Assembly (NCBI GenBank): GCA_038503075.1
Contig: JBCAML010000004.1
Span: 62,001 to 126,000, forward strand
From: Gyromitra esculenta
Taxonomy: Eukaryota; Ascomycota; Pezizomycetes; Pezizales; Discinaceae
DNA: 64,000 nt
Direction of reading: 5' to 3'
Shown here: piece by piece, positions 1-11,394 of the stretch
Position numbering within the stretch: the stretch's first letter is position 1
How the letters are laid out: every line of letters starts with the position of its first letter
Program-made: the position numbers and the translations under genes
Notes under the pieces: generated by a model
Database searches by the model: none
What the model saw: the letters and a program-made list of their open reading frames with translations, nothing else
Told to the model about the DNA's origin: nothing

Positions 1-290
1 GAGAGCCAGATCCTTGAACTCTCTGTAATATCGTTGCCCTCAAAACCCTCTGGCGATCTGTCGTCTTCCCATTGGGATTCGTCGTTGTACCAGAGAGTGT
101 CAGTGGGATTCTCGCTGGTGGGTGAGTCGATGATCATGGAGTCGGCAGGATTGGAATCTTGAATGATGGAAGAAGTCTGATTTGGGTGAGTTTCTTCTGA
201 AGGTGTAGCGGGATGAATCTTTAGAAGCCCAAAAGCGGAGGTAAGGTCGGGGGTGGGGTTGGACCAATTCATTCTGTGAGTAGGGTTCAT
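1..290 (-). CDS. Partial hypothetical protein, runs off the left edge
   Basis: From an ATG at 290 the minus strand stays open to the window edge, about 96 codons, with an in-frame stop 30 nt upstream of the ATG. The peptide begins MNPTHRMNWSNPTPDL and becomes acidic and rich in Ser, Pro, Asp and Glu, with no membrane segment or recognisable domain. It looks like the disordered N-terminus of a larger protein whose remainder lies outside the window. The frame call rests on openness and composition only. The opposite-phase frame at 100-321 is its shadow. Function unknown. Confidence 0.5.
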   Translation of the reverse strand, partial: MNPTHRMNWSNPTPDLTSAFGLLKIHPATPSEETHPNQTSSIIQDSNPADSMIIDSPTSENPTDTLWYNDESQWEDDRSPEGFEGNDITESSRIWL

Positions 291-865
291 CCAAGCGGAA
301 GCAAAGGGCGATTGGAGTCAAGAACAGAAGAGGGTACTGATAAAGAACTAAGGTGACAGATAGAGTGGTTGGTGATGAAAATAGATGAGCGATGAAAAAG
401 ACGAATGTTCACTACGTGAGGTTGGCTGTGTTGCTCGAGTGATATTTCAAGATTCGGACTCAGCGTATATCTGATCATGTAGCCGTAAGATTCGAACCCG
501 ATTTACCTACTCAACTTTAGCCGTGCTCTCTACATAAAATCGGGCAATCAAGCTATTAGGCTCCGCTAGCCAACCATAAATTTTTGATATTGAAAATTTC
601 GAGGAGTCAATCACTTGCCTAATACTATCGCGAGGATTACTTCGATGTTCTCTTTTCAAATCGAGCATGGGTTGAATTTCTATCTCATCCTGAATTCAAT
701 CAAATAATGCTGAGTCTATTCAAAGCTAAAAAATAGTGACATTCAAGATAAATTCGTGATATAAAAGGCGGGACAATTTGCTTACCTGTAGCAAGGCATC
801 CGAACTGCATAGCATCTCGTGAATAACTGGTAATTAGGAAGCCTCGAGTTATCATATAGTTCAGT
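291..865. other. Intergenic, probable divergent promoter region
   Basis: This stretch separates the left-edge minus gene from the plus gene starting at 866, so it should hold both promoters. It contains AT-rich tracts but no repeat, RNA gene or ORF that I can support. Confidence 0.5.
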
Positions 866-1585
866 ATGTCCGACATTCCAAAGCGCAGTCCTATTCCCCG
901 ACCACCCAGCTCTGTTTATTCAGAGTACACTCCTGATAACTTCGATCGCAACAATATACCATTGAGTCAGTACAATCTGATGAAAGATTTACCTCTAGTC
1001 CCGGGATCGTCTCGCTCTGTTAGGAACTACCACCCGCTCTCGGTGGACTTCACCTTACCTACATTTCCTCCTTCTCCGGAGGCTCAGGCTCGCCCGTCTC
1101 GTCACTCAGAGTGGGAACCACCTGTGACGCGTGGCAACTACCGATTGTTTCCTCATCCTGTCAGCTGTCAATATCCAGATCTTCGCCGTCATGTCACTGT
1201 TCCCTCCCGTAGTGCCGAACCTCCCCTTTCTAGTACCACAGTGCTACGATCTCCTACTAATACCCTTTCGGAAGTGTCTCTTGGTAATGTAAACGATAAT
1301 ACGGTGGCTGAAGAGTTTTGGGATAAGACCAGAATTTACTGGAATCACGAGCTTCAAGAATGGCGTCCCGTTCCGGAAATCGACCGTGCTAACTCGTCGA
1401 GCGGTGGTGGGAGGGGTGACTCTGGCAGGAAAAAGAAGGGAGATAAGCTGAAGAATGGATGGAAAAAAATCGTGGAGGCGATGAAAGATTTTAGAAATTC
1501 GAGGGATAAGAGAGATAGAGACGATTACAAGAGGCAGAGTTTGCGGAAGTCGATATCAAACCCTGTTACTTGGCGAGAAATCTGA
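866..1585 (+). CDS. Hypothetical disordered protein, 239 aa
   Basis: Single-exon frame from an ATG in acceptable fungal context (tcagtATGtcc) to TGA. The first 140 residues are rich in Pro, Ser and Arg (SPIPRPPSSVYSEY at the start) and look disordered. Around residues 150-172 there is a short more ordered Trp-rich stretch (EEFWDKTRIYWNHELQEWRP). The C-terminus, from residue 180, is glycine-rich then strongly basic (KKKGDKLKNGWKKIVEAMKD), with potential nuclear localisation signals. No signal peptide or membrane segment. I do not recognise the family. Codon use looks coding throughout and no splice signals are needed. Confidence 0.72.
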   Translation: MSDIPKRSPIPRPPSSVYSEYTPDNFDRNNIPLSQYNLMKDLPLVPGSSRSVRNYHPLSVDFTLPTFPPSPEAQARPSRHSEWEPPVTRGNYRLFPHPVSCQYPDLRRHVTVPSRSAEPPLSSTTVLRSPTNTLSEVSLGNVNDNTVAEEFWDKTRIYWNHELQEWRPVPEIDRANSSSGGGRGDSGRKKKGDKLKNGWKKIVEAMKDFRNSRDKRDRDDYKRQSLRKSISNPVTWREI

Positions 1586-2472
1586 GGCTTTGAGGTAGGA
1601 ATTCGAAGCGACTTAATCGTCTCGTGCCTAGCCATCCACGTAGTAGCCAACGGCATTGGAGCCAAAGATCGGAAGTTAGGTAAATGATCACCATAGTTCT
1701 AGTTTAGCAAGCGGAAGTATTTGTTTAGGTTTTTATTACCGTAGGTGAAATCCGTATGTATACTCTATTTACTTTCATCACATGAAATACGACTCTCGAT
1801 TTCTTCTCCATAACCCTCCCCCAAAAACCCCTGTTCTAGAAACATTGAGCATGCGCATATTCTTGCTCTTTGATCATATGATCATTTTCAAACAGACAAT
1901 CTAAACCAGAGCAGATGGGATCACGCCGTGAGTTGTGAGGCTTTAGGGAGAGTACATGTAGTACCCACATCTCTATAGGTTCGCTACCTCCATACATTCA
2001 GCAACCTCTCTCAAATAGTTTTCGGTCAAAAGTGAGTGAAGCGTGGTCTATAGCTACATGTATGCCATGGGATGTGTTTCGAAAACCCTGGCCCTAAGCC
2101 AACAGGCTTGGCATCTTGGCAGCAACTTCCTTTCAAACATTGATTTTTTTCTCCCGTTCCTGTCAGCTACAACTACAAGGTAATTTTGTTACTTGTTTCC
2201 TCAATATTTGTCACTTTGAATTCGCTGTTAAGAAGTTCTCGCCCTTGTAAGTGCTCTTTGTCTATCCCTATCTAATTTATGATTTATTAAAACATTCTTC
2301 TAAGGATGAAAGTATCTGAACACATAAACAAATCCTTTAACAGCCACAGCGTGATACATTAGCTTTAACGGCCCTAGAACTTTTGGAATCATTTGGCTCC
2401 CCAATAAACTCGGTTCTCTGAATCTCCGTTGTCGTAATAACTAAGATTGCGTGTATTCCGAACCCCGCCACG
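1586..2472. other. Intergenic, two TACATGTA palindromes
   Basis: Holds the 3' end of the upstream gene and the promoter of the ankyrin gene. Exact TACATGTA sites lie at 1953-1960 and 2055-2062. No other gene or RNA is supportable. Confidence 0.5.
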
Positions 2473-4719
2473 ATGGTGGATGCGCGGTCTTTACGAGGGG
2501 GACGAGCGAAAACTGCAAGAAAAGCATCGTTAAGCTCCCAGCCTCATATAGTGCCTGCTTCATCGCTGTTACGGGATGATGATGGTGGTTCTTCATCGAT
2601 TTCCGCTGCCTGGTCGTCGGCAGAGCAGTCAACTTCCGAAATTCCGATTCCCCTTCAGACACGGAAGCAAAAAAACTTAGGATACTGCCAACGTGATACT
2701 CAGGAAGCAGAAAAATTTCCAAGTCAGCCTGATAATGCTATACTTTCAGCGGGAGCTCGTCAAGAAGGAATTTTAGTTCCTACATTGGGCCTTAACACCG
2801 TTATACCCTCGACTAAGAAATTAAATCCGGGACTTATTTCAGAGGATAGAAGTATGGTAAACCGTAAGCGGAAGCACAGCAGAACAAAATCCCGGGATAT
2901 CGTGCAAAACAGTCTTTTCTTTCCCTCGATCAACCAAATGAATGGGCCACTAACTGAAAATACTAGATCTCCTACCCATCTACGAAGTATAGAGTCCATG
3001 AAACAAAACGGGACCAAGAATGGAAATAGTGATAAGGCTAGTCGAGGTGATATAGGAAAAAGAAGAGGAAAGTCTACTAAACCTCAGGAAGCTTCTCTTC
3101 TCAGCCTACCAAGTAGCCTTGTGTTGAAGATTGCTGCACAGCTTGAATTGAAGGATCTTAGCTGCTTTTTCCGCGTAACTCGTCCTTTTTCTAAGCTTTT
3201 AACTCCGCTGCTGCGCAATTATGCCGCTCTTGAAAAGGACGGTTTGCCTCCTCTTATCTGGGCCGTAAGGAATGGACATAATGCCTTGATCCTAATCCTA
3301 CTCGATCTGGGATTTGACACCAACGAAGCTTGGATAGACACCTCGAGTTTGCACCTCATCCGAACACCGCTTGCCGAAGCAGTACGATATGGCCACGTAA
3401 AGACCGTCGACTTACTACTGAGAAACTTTGCAGACCCCGGTTTTCGAGACCTCCAAGGATGTACTACCCTTCATCATAGCATGATTTCGCCTAATCACTG
3501 GCTCAACAAAGATTGCGATAGCAATAAGCCTGAAATACCATTGCGAACGGAAACCTCTATAAAAATTACTGAAGAAATCGTGGAACTTTTGGTCGACGAG
3601 GGTGGTAATATTGATTCCCAGGATTTTCATGGACGAACGGTGCTCCATTATGCTATTGGGGGATCCGAGCCTGCACTCGGAGTGGAGGTGTTGCTTAATA
3701 ATGGCGCTAACGTTGATATCGGCGACGAAGAAGGCAGCACACCCATCCACTATTCCGTTAATCTTGGATCGGGCATGGAGGATACGTTTGAGCTACTTTT
3801 AGCTAAAACAGTCAAAATAGATGCCAAGAATAAGGATCAAGAGACAGCGCTCCACATCGCACTATATAGTGGGCTTGAAACAGCAGTCAGAGCTCTGCTT
3901 GAAAACGGGGCTGACCCTAATATCAAAGACCAGCATGGCCAATCAGCTCTGGAACTCGTGCCTCACGATCGAGACGATTGTAGAGTGATGTATGAGCTAC
4001 TGTTGGACGCAGGCGCAAATGTCGAAGATCGCAAATTTGGATGGAAATCGATCCTTGATCGGGCGGTATCTCAAGACCAGATCGAACTTGTAAGAGTTCT
4101 CCTCGAGAATGGCGCAAACCCAGCAAACCAAGACCACTTCGGGCAGGATGTACTCGACCGAGCTCTGAAAGAATGTATGCAGCGATCCCAGAAACCTCAA
4201 AGACACCCAAACCGAGAGCAGATTGTCAATCTAATTTTAGAAGGTTATAATACGCTTGATGTTAATGCCGTGGATCTAAATGGCAATAGCCTGCTTCATC
4301 GAGCTTCGAAGTTAATGTTTCCTTCGACAGTTCAATGGCTGCTTAATAATGGAGCTAGCGTAAACAACAGAAATGACAATGGCGGAACAATTCTCCACGA
4401 ATTCATCAACCATCTCCAGTATATTTCAAATGGAAGACATTTCCGTGAGAGGGGTGCAATGGAAGAAGTGGCGAATCTGCTGCTAGACCATGGAGTTGAT
4501 GTCAACGCTGAGGACTCCGAGGGCCACACCCCACTCTTCAAGGCTCGGCAGAATCTTCCAAGTTGGTGTGGTTATCCCGCAAAGCTCTTATTAATGAAAG
4601 GAGGAAAGATTGGACGATTCAGTGGATTTGGGAGTTACGTAACGACGACTACTTCCTTAAAGGAAGTCATATATGATTGTTGTGAGTGTAATATCCAATC
4701 AGATAGCTCTGAGCGGTAG
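2473..4719 (+). CDS. F-box and ankyrin-repeat protein, 748 aa
   Basis: Residues 1-205 are low-complexity and basic. Residues about 208-250 (LLSLPSSLVLKIAAQLELKD, then CFFRVTRPFSKLL) fit a fungal F-box. From about 256 to 730 there is a long ankyrin solenoid with repeated TPLAEAVRYGHVKTVDLLL, TVLHYAI..ALGVEVLLNNGANVD, TALHIALYSGLETAVRALLE and TPLFKA units. F-box proteins normally bind Skp1 in an SCF ubiquitin ligase, with the ankyrin array binding the substrate; the role here is inferred from that. The start ATG precedes a continuous frame. Near the end GTGAGT occurs at 4682, so the last dozen residues could be replaced by a spliced tail that I cannot define. Confidence 0.88.
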   Translation: MVDARSLRGGRAKTARKASLSSQPHIVPASSLLRDDDGGSSSISAAWSSAEQSTSEIPIPLQTRKQKNLGYCQRDTQEAEKFPSQPDNAILSAGARQEGILVPTLGLNTVIPSTKKLNPGLISEDRSMVNRKRKHSRTKSRDIVQNSLFFPSINQMNGPLTENTRSPTHLRSIESMKQNGTKNGNSDKASRGDIGKRRGKSTKPQEASLLSLPSSLVLKIAAQLELKDLSCFFRVTRPFSKLLTPLLRNYAALEKDGLPPLIWAVRNGHNALILILLDLGFDTNEAWIDTSSLHLIRTPLAEAVRYGHVKTVDLLLRNFADPGFRDLQGCTTLHHSMISPNHWLNKDCDSNKPEIPLRTETSIKITEEIVELLVDEGGNIDSQDFHGRTVLHYAIGGSEPALGVEVLLNNGANVDIGDEEGSTPIHYSVNLGSGMEDTFELLLAKTVKIDAKNKDQETALHIALYSGLETAVRALLENGADPNIKDQHGQSALELVPHDRDDCRVMYELLLDAGANVEDRKFGWKSILDRAVSQDQIELVRVLLENGANPANQDHFGQDVLDRALKECMQRSQKPQRHPNREQIVNLILEGYNTLDVNAVDLNGNSLLHRASKLMFPSTVQWLLNNGASVNNRNDNGGTILHEFINHLQYISNGRHFRERGAMEEVANLLLDHGVDVNAEDSEGHTPLFKARQNLPSWCGYPAKLLLMKGGKIGRFSGFGSYVTTTTSLKEVIYDCCECNIQSDSSER

Positions 4720-7700
4720 GACAGATTATGTAGGTGTGCGTGGGTTGGTTATAATCATTCTGAGTTTGGAGATTTATACTGATATGTTAGTGACAGATTC
4801 CGAAGCAAATGGTTCCAAAAGTTTATCGGTTCTTGTGGTACATTACCTTAGGATTTCTGAGGAGGTTTTGGGGCGCGGTAGCTGCGGTGGGTTGTCTTGT
4901 TAATAGTGCTGTGGTTGGAATTTTAGGTCTAAGAAACCCGCATTTAGAGATGCTTGAGCGTTTTTGAGAATGACGCTTGAGGGAATTTTTTGACCAATTT
5001 CAAGCTATAAGAATCTCTAATTTGTGAAGATTGTATATCTACCAAAATAAAAGTTAACACCTGTATGAAATCCTCTGGCTGATTGTATTTCACATTTGAG
5101 TATATATAGTGTACCGGTACGTTTGTTTGTGTGAAACATCGCCGTCCTGCTAGCTGTTGTTATTTATTCACTAGATCCCGTCCTGCTAGCGCTGCGTAAT
5201 TAGAAATAGAAACTCTTCTCTCTAAGCCAAATCCCATTTAAAATCTATTCGTCTTGCTAGCCACATCGCCCAAGTCAATAAATTTAGGTGGCTCCCCTGG
5301 TGCTGGAGGACTGTTTTTGTAGCGAATTTTCGCCACATGCGCATAGGTACGCTTTCCGGTACGTTTAGGCATTCCTGAAACACGGGATACTGGCCTGAAT
5401 TGGTAGCGATTGAAATCGACGAATGTGGAATGCCAGGGATGGGGGAGCTCATGAATGGAGGGATTTGTGAATGGGAAAGTGCTGTATGGTGTTCGTTTAC
5501 CGTATATCTAGAATTCTTGTCTATTTGATACGCGTAAGTATACAAGCCCCACCCCTGTCAACACTACATACAGCGCTTCCCTCCCTATACATTAATTCCC
5601 ACAAAAGTTAATATCAAATTCTTTTCTCTTCACTCAATAAAACGCCAAAGCGACACCGAATTAAATTCGCGTGGTTTAACTCGATCATAGTTTACTGGTG
5701 TAACAAGGTCTCCAACGTGTCGTCCTGAATACTGCTGCTCTCCGAACTGCTACAGCTTGGTCAGGCCCGACCGCCTTAAAACCGGTGAATACAATAAGCC
5801 CTACCTACTCCAGTGAAAGTTAGCTAGTAACTTTACATGATCGACTTGAAGCCTTACAAGAAGTGAATTGGGTTTGGGATCGAGTTCTCCTGGAAATAAA
5901 TATGGTCTAGTTCTTTGACTCGATATATCAGTTACACCGAGTCCAAATGTAGCAATCGTATCAGTCGCCATTTTGGCCATTTTGTGATCTTGGTAGTATA
6001 GGTTTGGAGCGGAACAATAAACGATAGTATTTGAGAAAGGTTAGTTTTTGATAATGACAATTAATCTTAAGACGGCTTAGGATCTCGGAGGTAATTTTAC
6101 GGGGGTGACTACACGTTTAAAATTCTGCTTGAATCAGTCTTGCTCACAGTTAGCCGAACGAAAGGAGATATGTGAGTAACTGTAGTAAATTAAAGCTCTA
6201 ACGTGAAGCGTGTGTGGGATGGTATGTAATTACGAAGTTAGCCTATTAAGATTCTAATTGTCCGTCGATATAGTTTGAATAATATCTTATTCTTCTAAAG
6301 GTCATGAATTATCAAAAACCTAGAGCAAAAATTTGTTAGAACAAAGAATGCGGCCATAGCAAGAAAGGGAGTTTTAGATCCACGGAAGAAACGCAGGTGA
6401 TAGACCTGTGTCTATGTTAGAAAATATGGCACTCCCTCTAGATTTTGTAGTTGAGAATGAGAGAATTCTCGGTAAGTCAGTCAATCCGGCTCTCCTTGAA
6501 TGGCAATTCATGGATGGTGATCGTGCACGTGTCGGTTTTTTTCGAGAGAGGATAATATTGTCTTGCTGCGGGTATGGCGTTTTAATGTGGCACGGAGTTG
6601 GACTGCCGTAGATTTAAACGGGAGTTGGACGTGGGAGGCCGAATACTGACGGTTAGCTTCCTTCAGTGTGAAAGTGACGTTTCCGAATCGTTTAATCACA
6701 TCCCTATTATTACGTTAGTTAAATTAGAGGTCTTAATGTGGGAAATCGGCAGCAGTAGGAATTTTGCTATTCCTGACTCTATGTCAATTCATATCTTAAA
6801 TATTTACTAGAACCAAACCTATAAAAAAATAACTCGATCTGCTTCGATTCGATAATTTTTAAAGTGTAATGAATGACAATCGCTTTTCAGAATAGTAATT
6901 GCATGAACAGAATATGAACATATTCTGAGCCTGAAAATAATTTTCTGAATTCTCTAACTGCGATGGGGAGAGAGTGGATGTTGGAAGTCGCAATAGCGGG
7001 ATATATGACGAACGAATTTACTAATAGGTTATTGATGAATATGTTAGCACAAGCCACAAATGGAAAGAGAGGAACTTTATTTATCTTTAAATACATTATA
7101 CTTTAAAGCGTATAACAGGTTTTCAGAGCATTCCCGTATTCTATGGCTTTACGCATACACAGAAAATCGCCTACCCTTCACACCCTCTTAATACGAGTAA
7201 ATGTAGTTCTTCCTTCATAAAATCTTCATCAGGCAGTTCTTATGTTAGTTCCAGTTCTTACTGCTTTTAGCTGCAATATGAAGCGGTCTATGAGGTTAGG
7301 GACAAGACTAAGTAGTTCTCATCTTTCCGGATGATCACTTCTCTGCGTGCTAAGCATAATTTACCGCATTATCCCTTTAAAAATCTCCACAATTATTCTA
7401 GAATACATGTAATCCTATATTGGAATTGAAGAGACTTACTGGAACCCGTTCGAACACAATAACCCCATCTAATCTTATTTTCCGTCCGAATGATAAATCA
7501 TGAAGTGGCGAGACCTTTGTCCGTAGAATGGAAAGTCAATTCTTTCAATGTTACCCTCGTAACCATTCCCGTAACATATTTCAAGCCCTTGCTCTGAGAT
7601 AATAAAACCCTGATTCCGTTAGCGCGTTTCGACTTCACAGGGGATAAAAAACAGTCATCCTCAGCGTAAGAACCACAAAGCGAATTCTATTTCATCGAGA

Positions 7701-9753
7701 CCCTCGTCTTTCTCTCTTTCTATCAATATCCCTCCTCTCCTTTCCTCCTCCCGTCACCACGGCCGAAAACAGGAAACGGAAACGGAAACGGAAATGGAAA
7801 TGGGATCAACAACACACCAAGCTCATGGGTTGTAAGCTGCAAGCCTACTCTAATATTATAACATCACTCCAAAGAACAGAAGATCGTAATCATGCTCAAC
7901 AGCTTCGAAAAAGTTCTATGAGCTGCTATCTTCCACATCGGCTATTGAAACCTTCAACGCCGCTGTGGATATAAAGTGAGATTAATAGTTATTGTTTAGG
8001 CCTAGATTGACGGAGGAGATCTCCCATGGATTAGAGATGTCACCGATATCGTCGGTGAAGGTAAGGAGGAGAAAGTCGATCGCGGGTCAGGCTTGCCTAT
8101 CAATAGAACAAGGTAGACTTTTCCGCCGTCCTCGCCACTACCATCGCTACTCCTTCACCCAACTGGCCTCATCCGTTTCCGAAGCTCGTCAATTCTTTCC
8201 TTGCTTCTAGCAGCCCTAAGAACTATGGTTAACTACAAACGCCTCAGATGGATCGGCAAAGCCTACCTTGAATTCATCTTGACTCGCATACTCCATCTAT
8301 GATCGTTTCCGTGATGTGTGTAAAGAAACATTAAACCGAACCCATCAGAACCTAGCTGCTTTCTATCTCATTAGCTACTTCATACATTCCTACTATGTTG
8401 GGAGTCTGATGGCTAGAATCCGAGGTTTTCCTAGGATTTTGCGTGGCCTACCAAGGTCTAAGGCGCATTAGAAGGAGTTTGCGCATTGAATCAAGTCATA
8501 TTTTACCGTTCTTGTCATATCGGACGCATATAGAGGGTTTAATATGCTGGTAAAGTGGCTGTCAAAATTTATGAACCAAAGATTGTGGATGAGGAGTGGG
8601 GGATGGGGTTGGATAACGAGGTTCTCGGCAGCGGGTGGGTGATACCAAGGAGGAAGCCTCCTCAAACTAGAGTATGTGATCGTTGTTAATCGACTATCAG
8701 GAAGCTAGCATTACTGTTGCCAGAAATGTCCTGGCTAGCGAAGAGCGCATGTCGAGACTCCAGCATCTTAGAGCCAAAGCCAAAAACCGCAAAGAATTCC
8801 TTGGAGAAAGTAAATTTGAGTCGAAGAAACAGAAGGGAGGGGTTTCTTCCCCTTGCACCCCACATATTCTTTTCTGACCAACTCTAGCTTCGATGGGCAA
8901 ATAGGTCCCAGTTCTTTCATAGCATGTGATTATTTGGATGACAACCCTGCAGAGCAGCCGGAGAGTACTAAGGTTCCAGCCGCTAAGAGGTTACGGACGT
9001 GAAGGGAGTATTAGCGATGTTGTGATTATCATTCATGATTGAGAGTGTCTCGAGAAGCAGGAAGGTGGTGGGGAAGTAGCTCAAAGCAGTGGTTAAGCTG
9101 ATAATTTTTCTTGGGATGTAGCATAACTGTTGTGAAGGCACTAATGAGGGTGGGATTTTGAGAGATGATTTCATGTGCAGCCATGTAAGAAAAGTCTCAA
9201 CACCCCGTCTCACTAGCGAGCCGAGTATTGAGGTGTCGAGACTTCTCTTACACGGCCGTACGTACCGCTGATGAAGATGTACAGTCTACCGTGTGAGGCT
9301 ATACTTATCCTATGTATAAAAGAATCTCAAAACGCAGGCCCTAACATGTCTACGCGCTCAATCACGATGATGCATATCTAGTCTAATTACATGTAATAAT
9401 CCAAATCATAAAAAGCATCCAACATGTGAGTAGAATGTGGTCAAGGGATCCAGGATGGTAAACATATCCTTGAGTAATGCGGGTTCACGGTCGATTAGAG
9501 AAATGAGACAGAAGAGAAGATGGAAAAAGTGATTAGAGCAGAGGAGCAGTTATATACAGCTGAAGGAGTTTAATCCGGAGTAAAAATTTGGAAGGAGTTT
9601 AAAGATGTACGGAGGCGAGCAAGGGATGATCTAATCACATGACCCTGTAGAAATAGGCTGCAGCCTTGGCAACTCTCTCTACAGCGTCACCTCCATAAAT
9701 TTCAACATTCCCCTCCAGCTACGTCAACCAAACAACACCATAAATTCACAAAA
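4720..9753. other. 5 kb gene-poor interval
   Basis: No frame here has an ATG start, coding-like composition and believable splice sites together. It holds a short hexamer repeat at 7772-7803 preceded by a pyrimidine-rich tract (about 7690-7755), as seen before fungal transcription starts, and TACATGTA sites at 7404-7411 and 9388-9395. A short frame at 8683-8877 (DYQEASITVARNVLASEERM) could be a gene remnant but begins with TTG. I see no tRNA or transposon end. Confidence 0.45.
7772..7803. repeat. GGAAAC hexanucleotide microsatellite
   Basis: About five tandem copies of GGAAAC, the last two changed to GGAAAT. Intergenic; function unknown. Confidence 0.85.
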
Positions 9754-11172
9754 ATGGTGAACTTAAACAAACGACGTCGCCTCTCCCTATCCCCTGAAGA
9801 CCCCACTACTGGGCGCCTAATGCAGACATTCGGCAAAATCGAGCCACTACTATGCGAGCTAATCACAGCATCTAAACACATCGCAGATTTACCAGCCGTT
9901 CTAGGCGCCCAGAGAGCAAATTTCATCATCGCCCTAAGATCCATGATATGGGTTACAGAAGAAACCTCCCACGGCCAACAAGAAGTCAAAGTGGTGACTA
10001 AGTCCGTAACAAGTCTCGGAAAACGTCCAGCTCGCACCTCACCATTTGCACCAAAAGTAGAGACTAAGACAATTAAAAAATGGCCACCACAACTACCCGA
10101 AATCGAAAACCCGCAATACCGTGAATTCGCTTTCGCACCGTACAGTTCGGAGCATAATTTCCAACGTATGGAGTACCTTGGTGACTCGTATCTGCAAATG
10201 ATATCGAGCCATATCCTCTATGATCAATTCCCAAACGCTCGGGAAGGGCCACTAAGCGACATGCGTTCAGCGTTAGTCGCCAATCGCCCATTAAGCGAAT
10301 ATGCTCGCTTATACAATTTCAGCTCGCTAATCAAAGGATCTACAAACTGGAAAGTACTCGCAGACTCCTTTGAAGCATATGTAGCTGGCGTGGTCCTATC
10401 TGATCCCATCGGTGGGGTTGAGAAGCTAAAAGAATGGCTAGGGGCACTTTATGAGCCGAAGATAGCAGAGATGGCAGTCTGCTTCAGATCACCGAGTATC
10501 CATTTCGCTGCACGCCCAGGAGTTAAGAAACGTAGTTTCGGCGGGCCTAAGTTTAAAAACCGTGTAAGGATTCAGCAGCCATTGCCAACGATCGAAGAAA
10601 CCTCGGAAGGGGAGTGGGAGGAATGGGATGATGCAATGATGATTGATGAACGGGAGATTCCACAAGGAGTGGTTCTCGCAGTTGATAAGGGTGCTAAGAA
10701 CTCGCTCAAATTCTTGATCGCTGGAGATGGTGCAACTGTCAAATACGTACCGATTGAAAGCGATGATAATGGCTTCGAAATTGTGGCTCTGTTGAGTGGA
10801 TGGGGTTTCTCCGACCATCCGATCGGGCAGGGCTGGGGTGTAGACGAAGAGTATTATACCCTAATATATGCAATATTAATGTAGTGAAGTGTAGTAGCTA
10901 ATGAAAGTAACAGAGAAGCATGTCATAGAGCAGCCATGAATGTTCTCACCAATGAGACGTTCTGCGAGGAGATGAAACGGCTTAAAAATGAATATCAAGA
11001 ATCAATCAAACCAGCTGCAAACCTCAAAAGCGAATATCAAGAATCAATCAAGCCAGCTGCAAGCCTCCCAGAGAATCTTTCACCAGAACAGATCCATCCA
11101 TCTGTTGAAGCACCTGTTGGAGAGTCGAGGATTTGGAAGGAAATCGATGGTGTTATCGTGCTGGATGATTAG
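9754..11172 (+). CDS. Rnt1-like ribonuclease III, two exons, 451 aa
   Basis: Exons 9754-10850 and 10914-11172 join in frame across a 63-nt intron (GTATTA..TAACAG, branch-like GCTAATG). Unspliced translation would stop at 10882-10884 inside the dsRNA-binding domain; splicing restores its last helix (EEACHRAAMNVLTN). The RNase III domain spans about residues 110-235 and carries the signature RMEYLGDSYL (E140, D144) and the second metal-binding pair ADSFEA (D204, E207), plus a Rnt1-like tail KLKEWLGALYEPKI. A dsRBD lies at about 312-385. The family cleaves structured RNA such as pre-rRNA, snoRNA and snRNA precursors in the nucleus. The Glu that usually opens the motif (NERLEFLGDS) is Gln here. 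The C-terminus carries a 14-residue tandem duplication. Confidence 0.87.
10990..11073 (+). repeat. 42-bp tandem duplication in the RNase III tail
   Basis: Two adjacent 42-nt units (10990-11031, 11032-11073) encode EYQESIKPAANLKS and EYQESIKPAASLPE. The frame is kept, so the duplication lengthens the protein by 14 residues. Only a few bases differ, suggesting a recent origin. Confidence 0.9.
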
Positions 11173-11366
11173 CGGCTATTACTAAAAATTACTGGTTAGT
11201 CCATATGGGGACCCATATGTTAGACCATGTAGGGCCATGTTTCACACTTTAATTTCGTGTTCCTGCAGTGAGGTGCCTAGTTATCTTTCCAATTGATATA
11301 CAGATGAATATAGAGGTTAATCGGTCCGAGGCAAGAATTTGGCTTCGAGTATTTTAGAGGATTCAG

Positions 11367-11394
11367 TAGCCATAGCCATAGCCATAGCCATAGG
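11367..11394. repeat. TAGCCA microsatellite
   Basis: Four and a half tandem TAGCCA units, intergenic. Confidence 0.85.

Noticed and set aside
5222..5545. 107-codon minus-strand ORF
   Set aside because: Starts with TTG, has no domain and no splice support.
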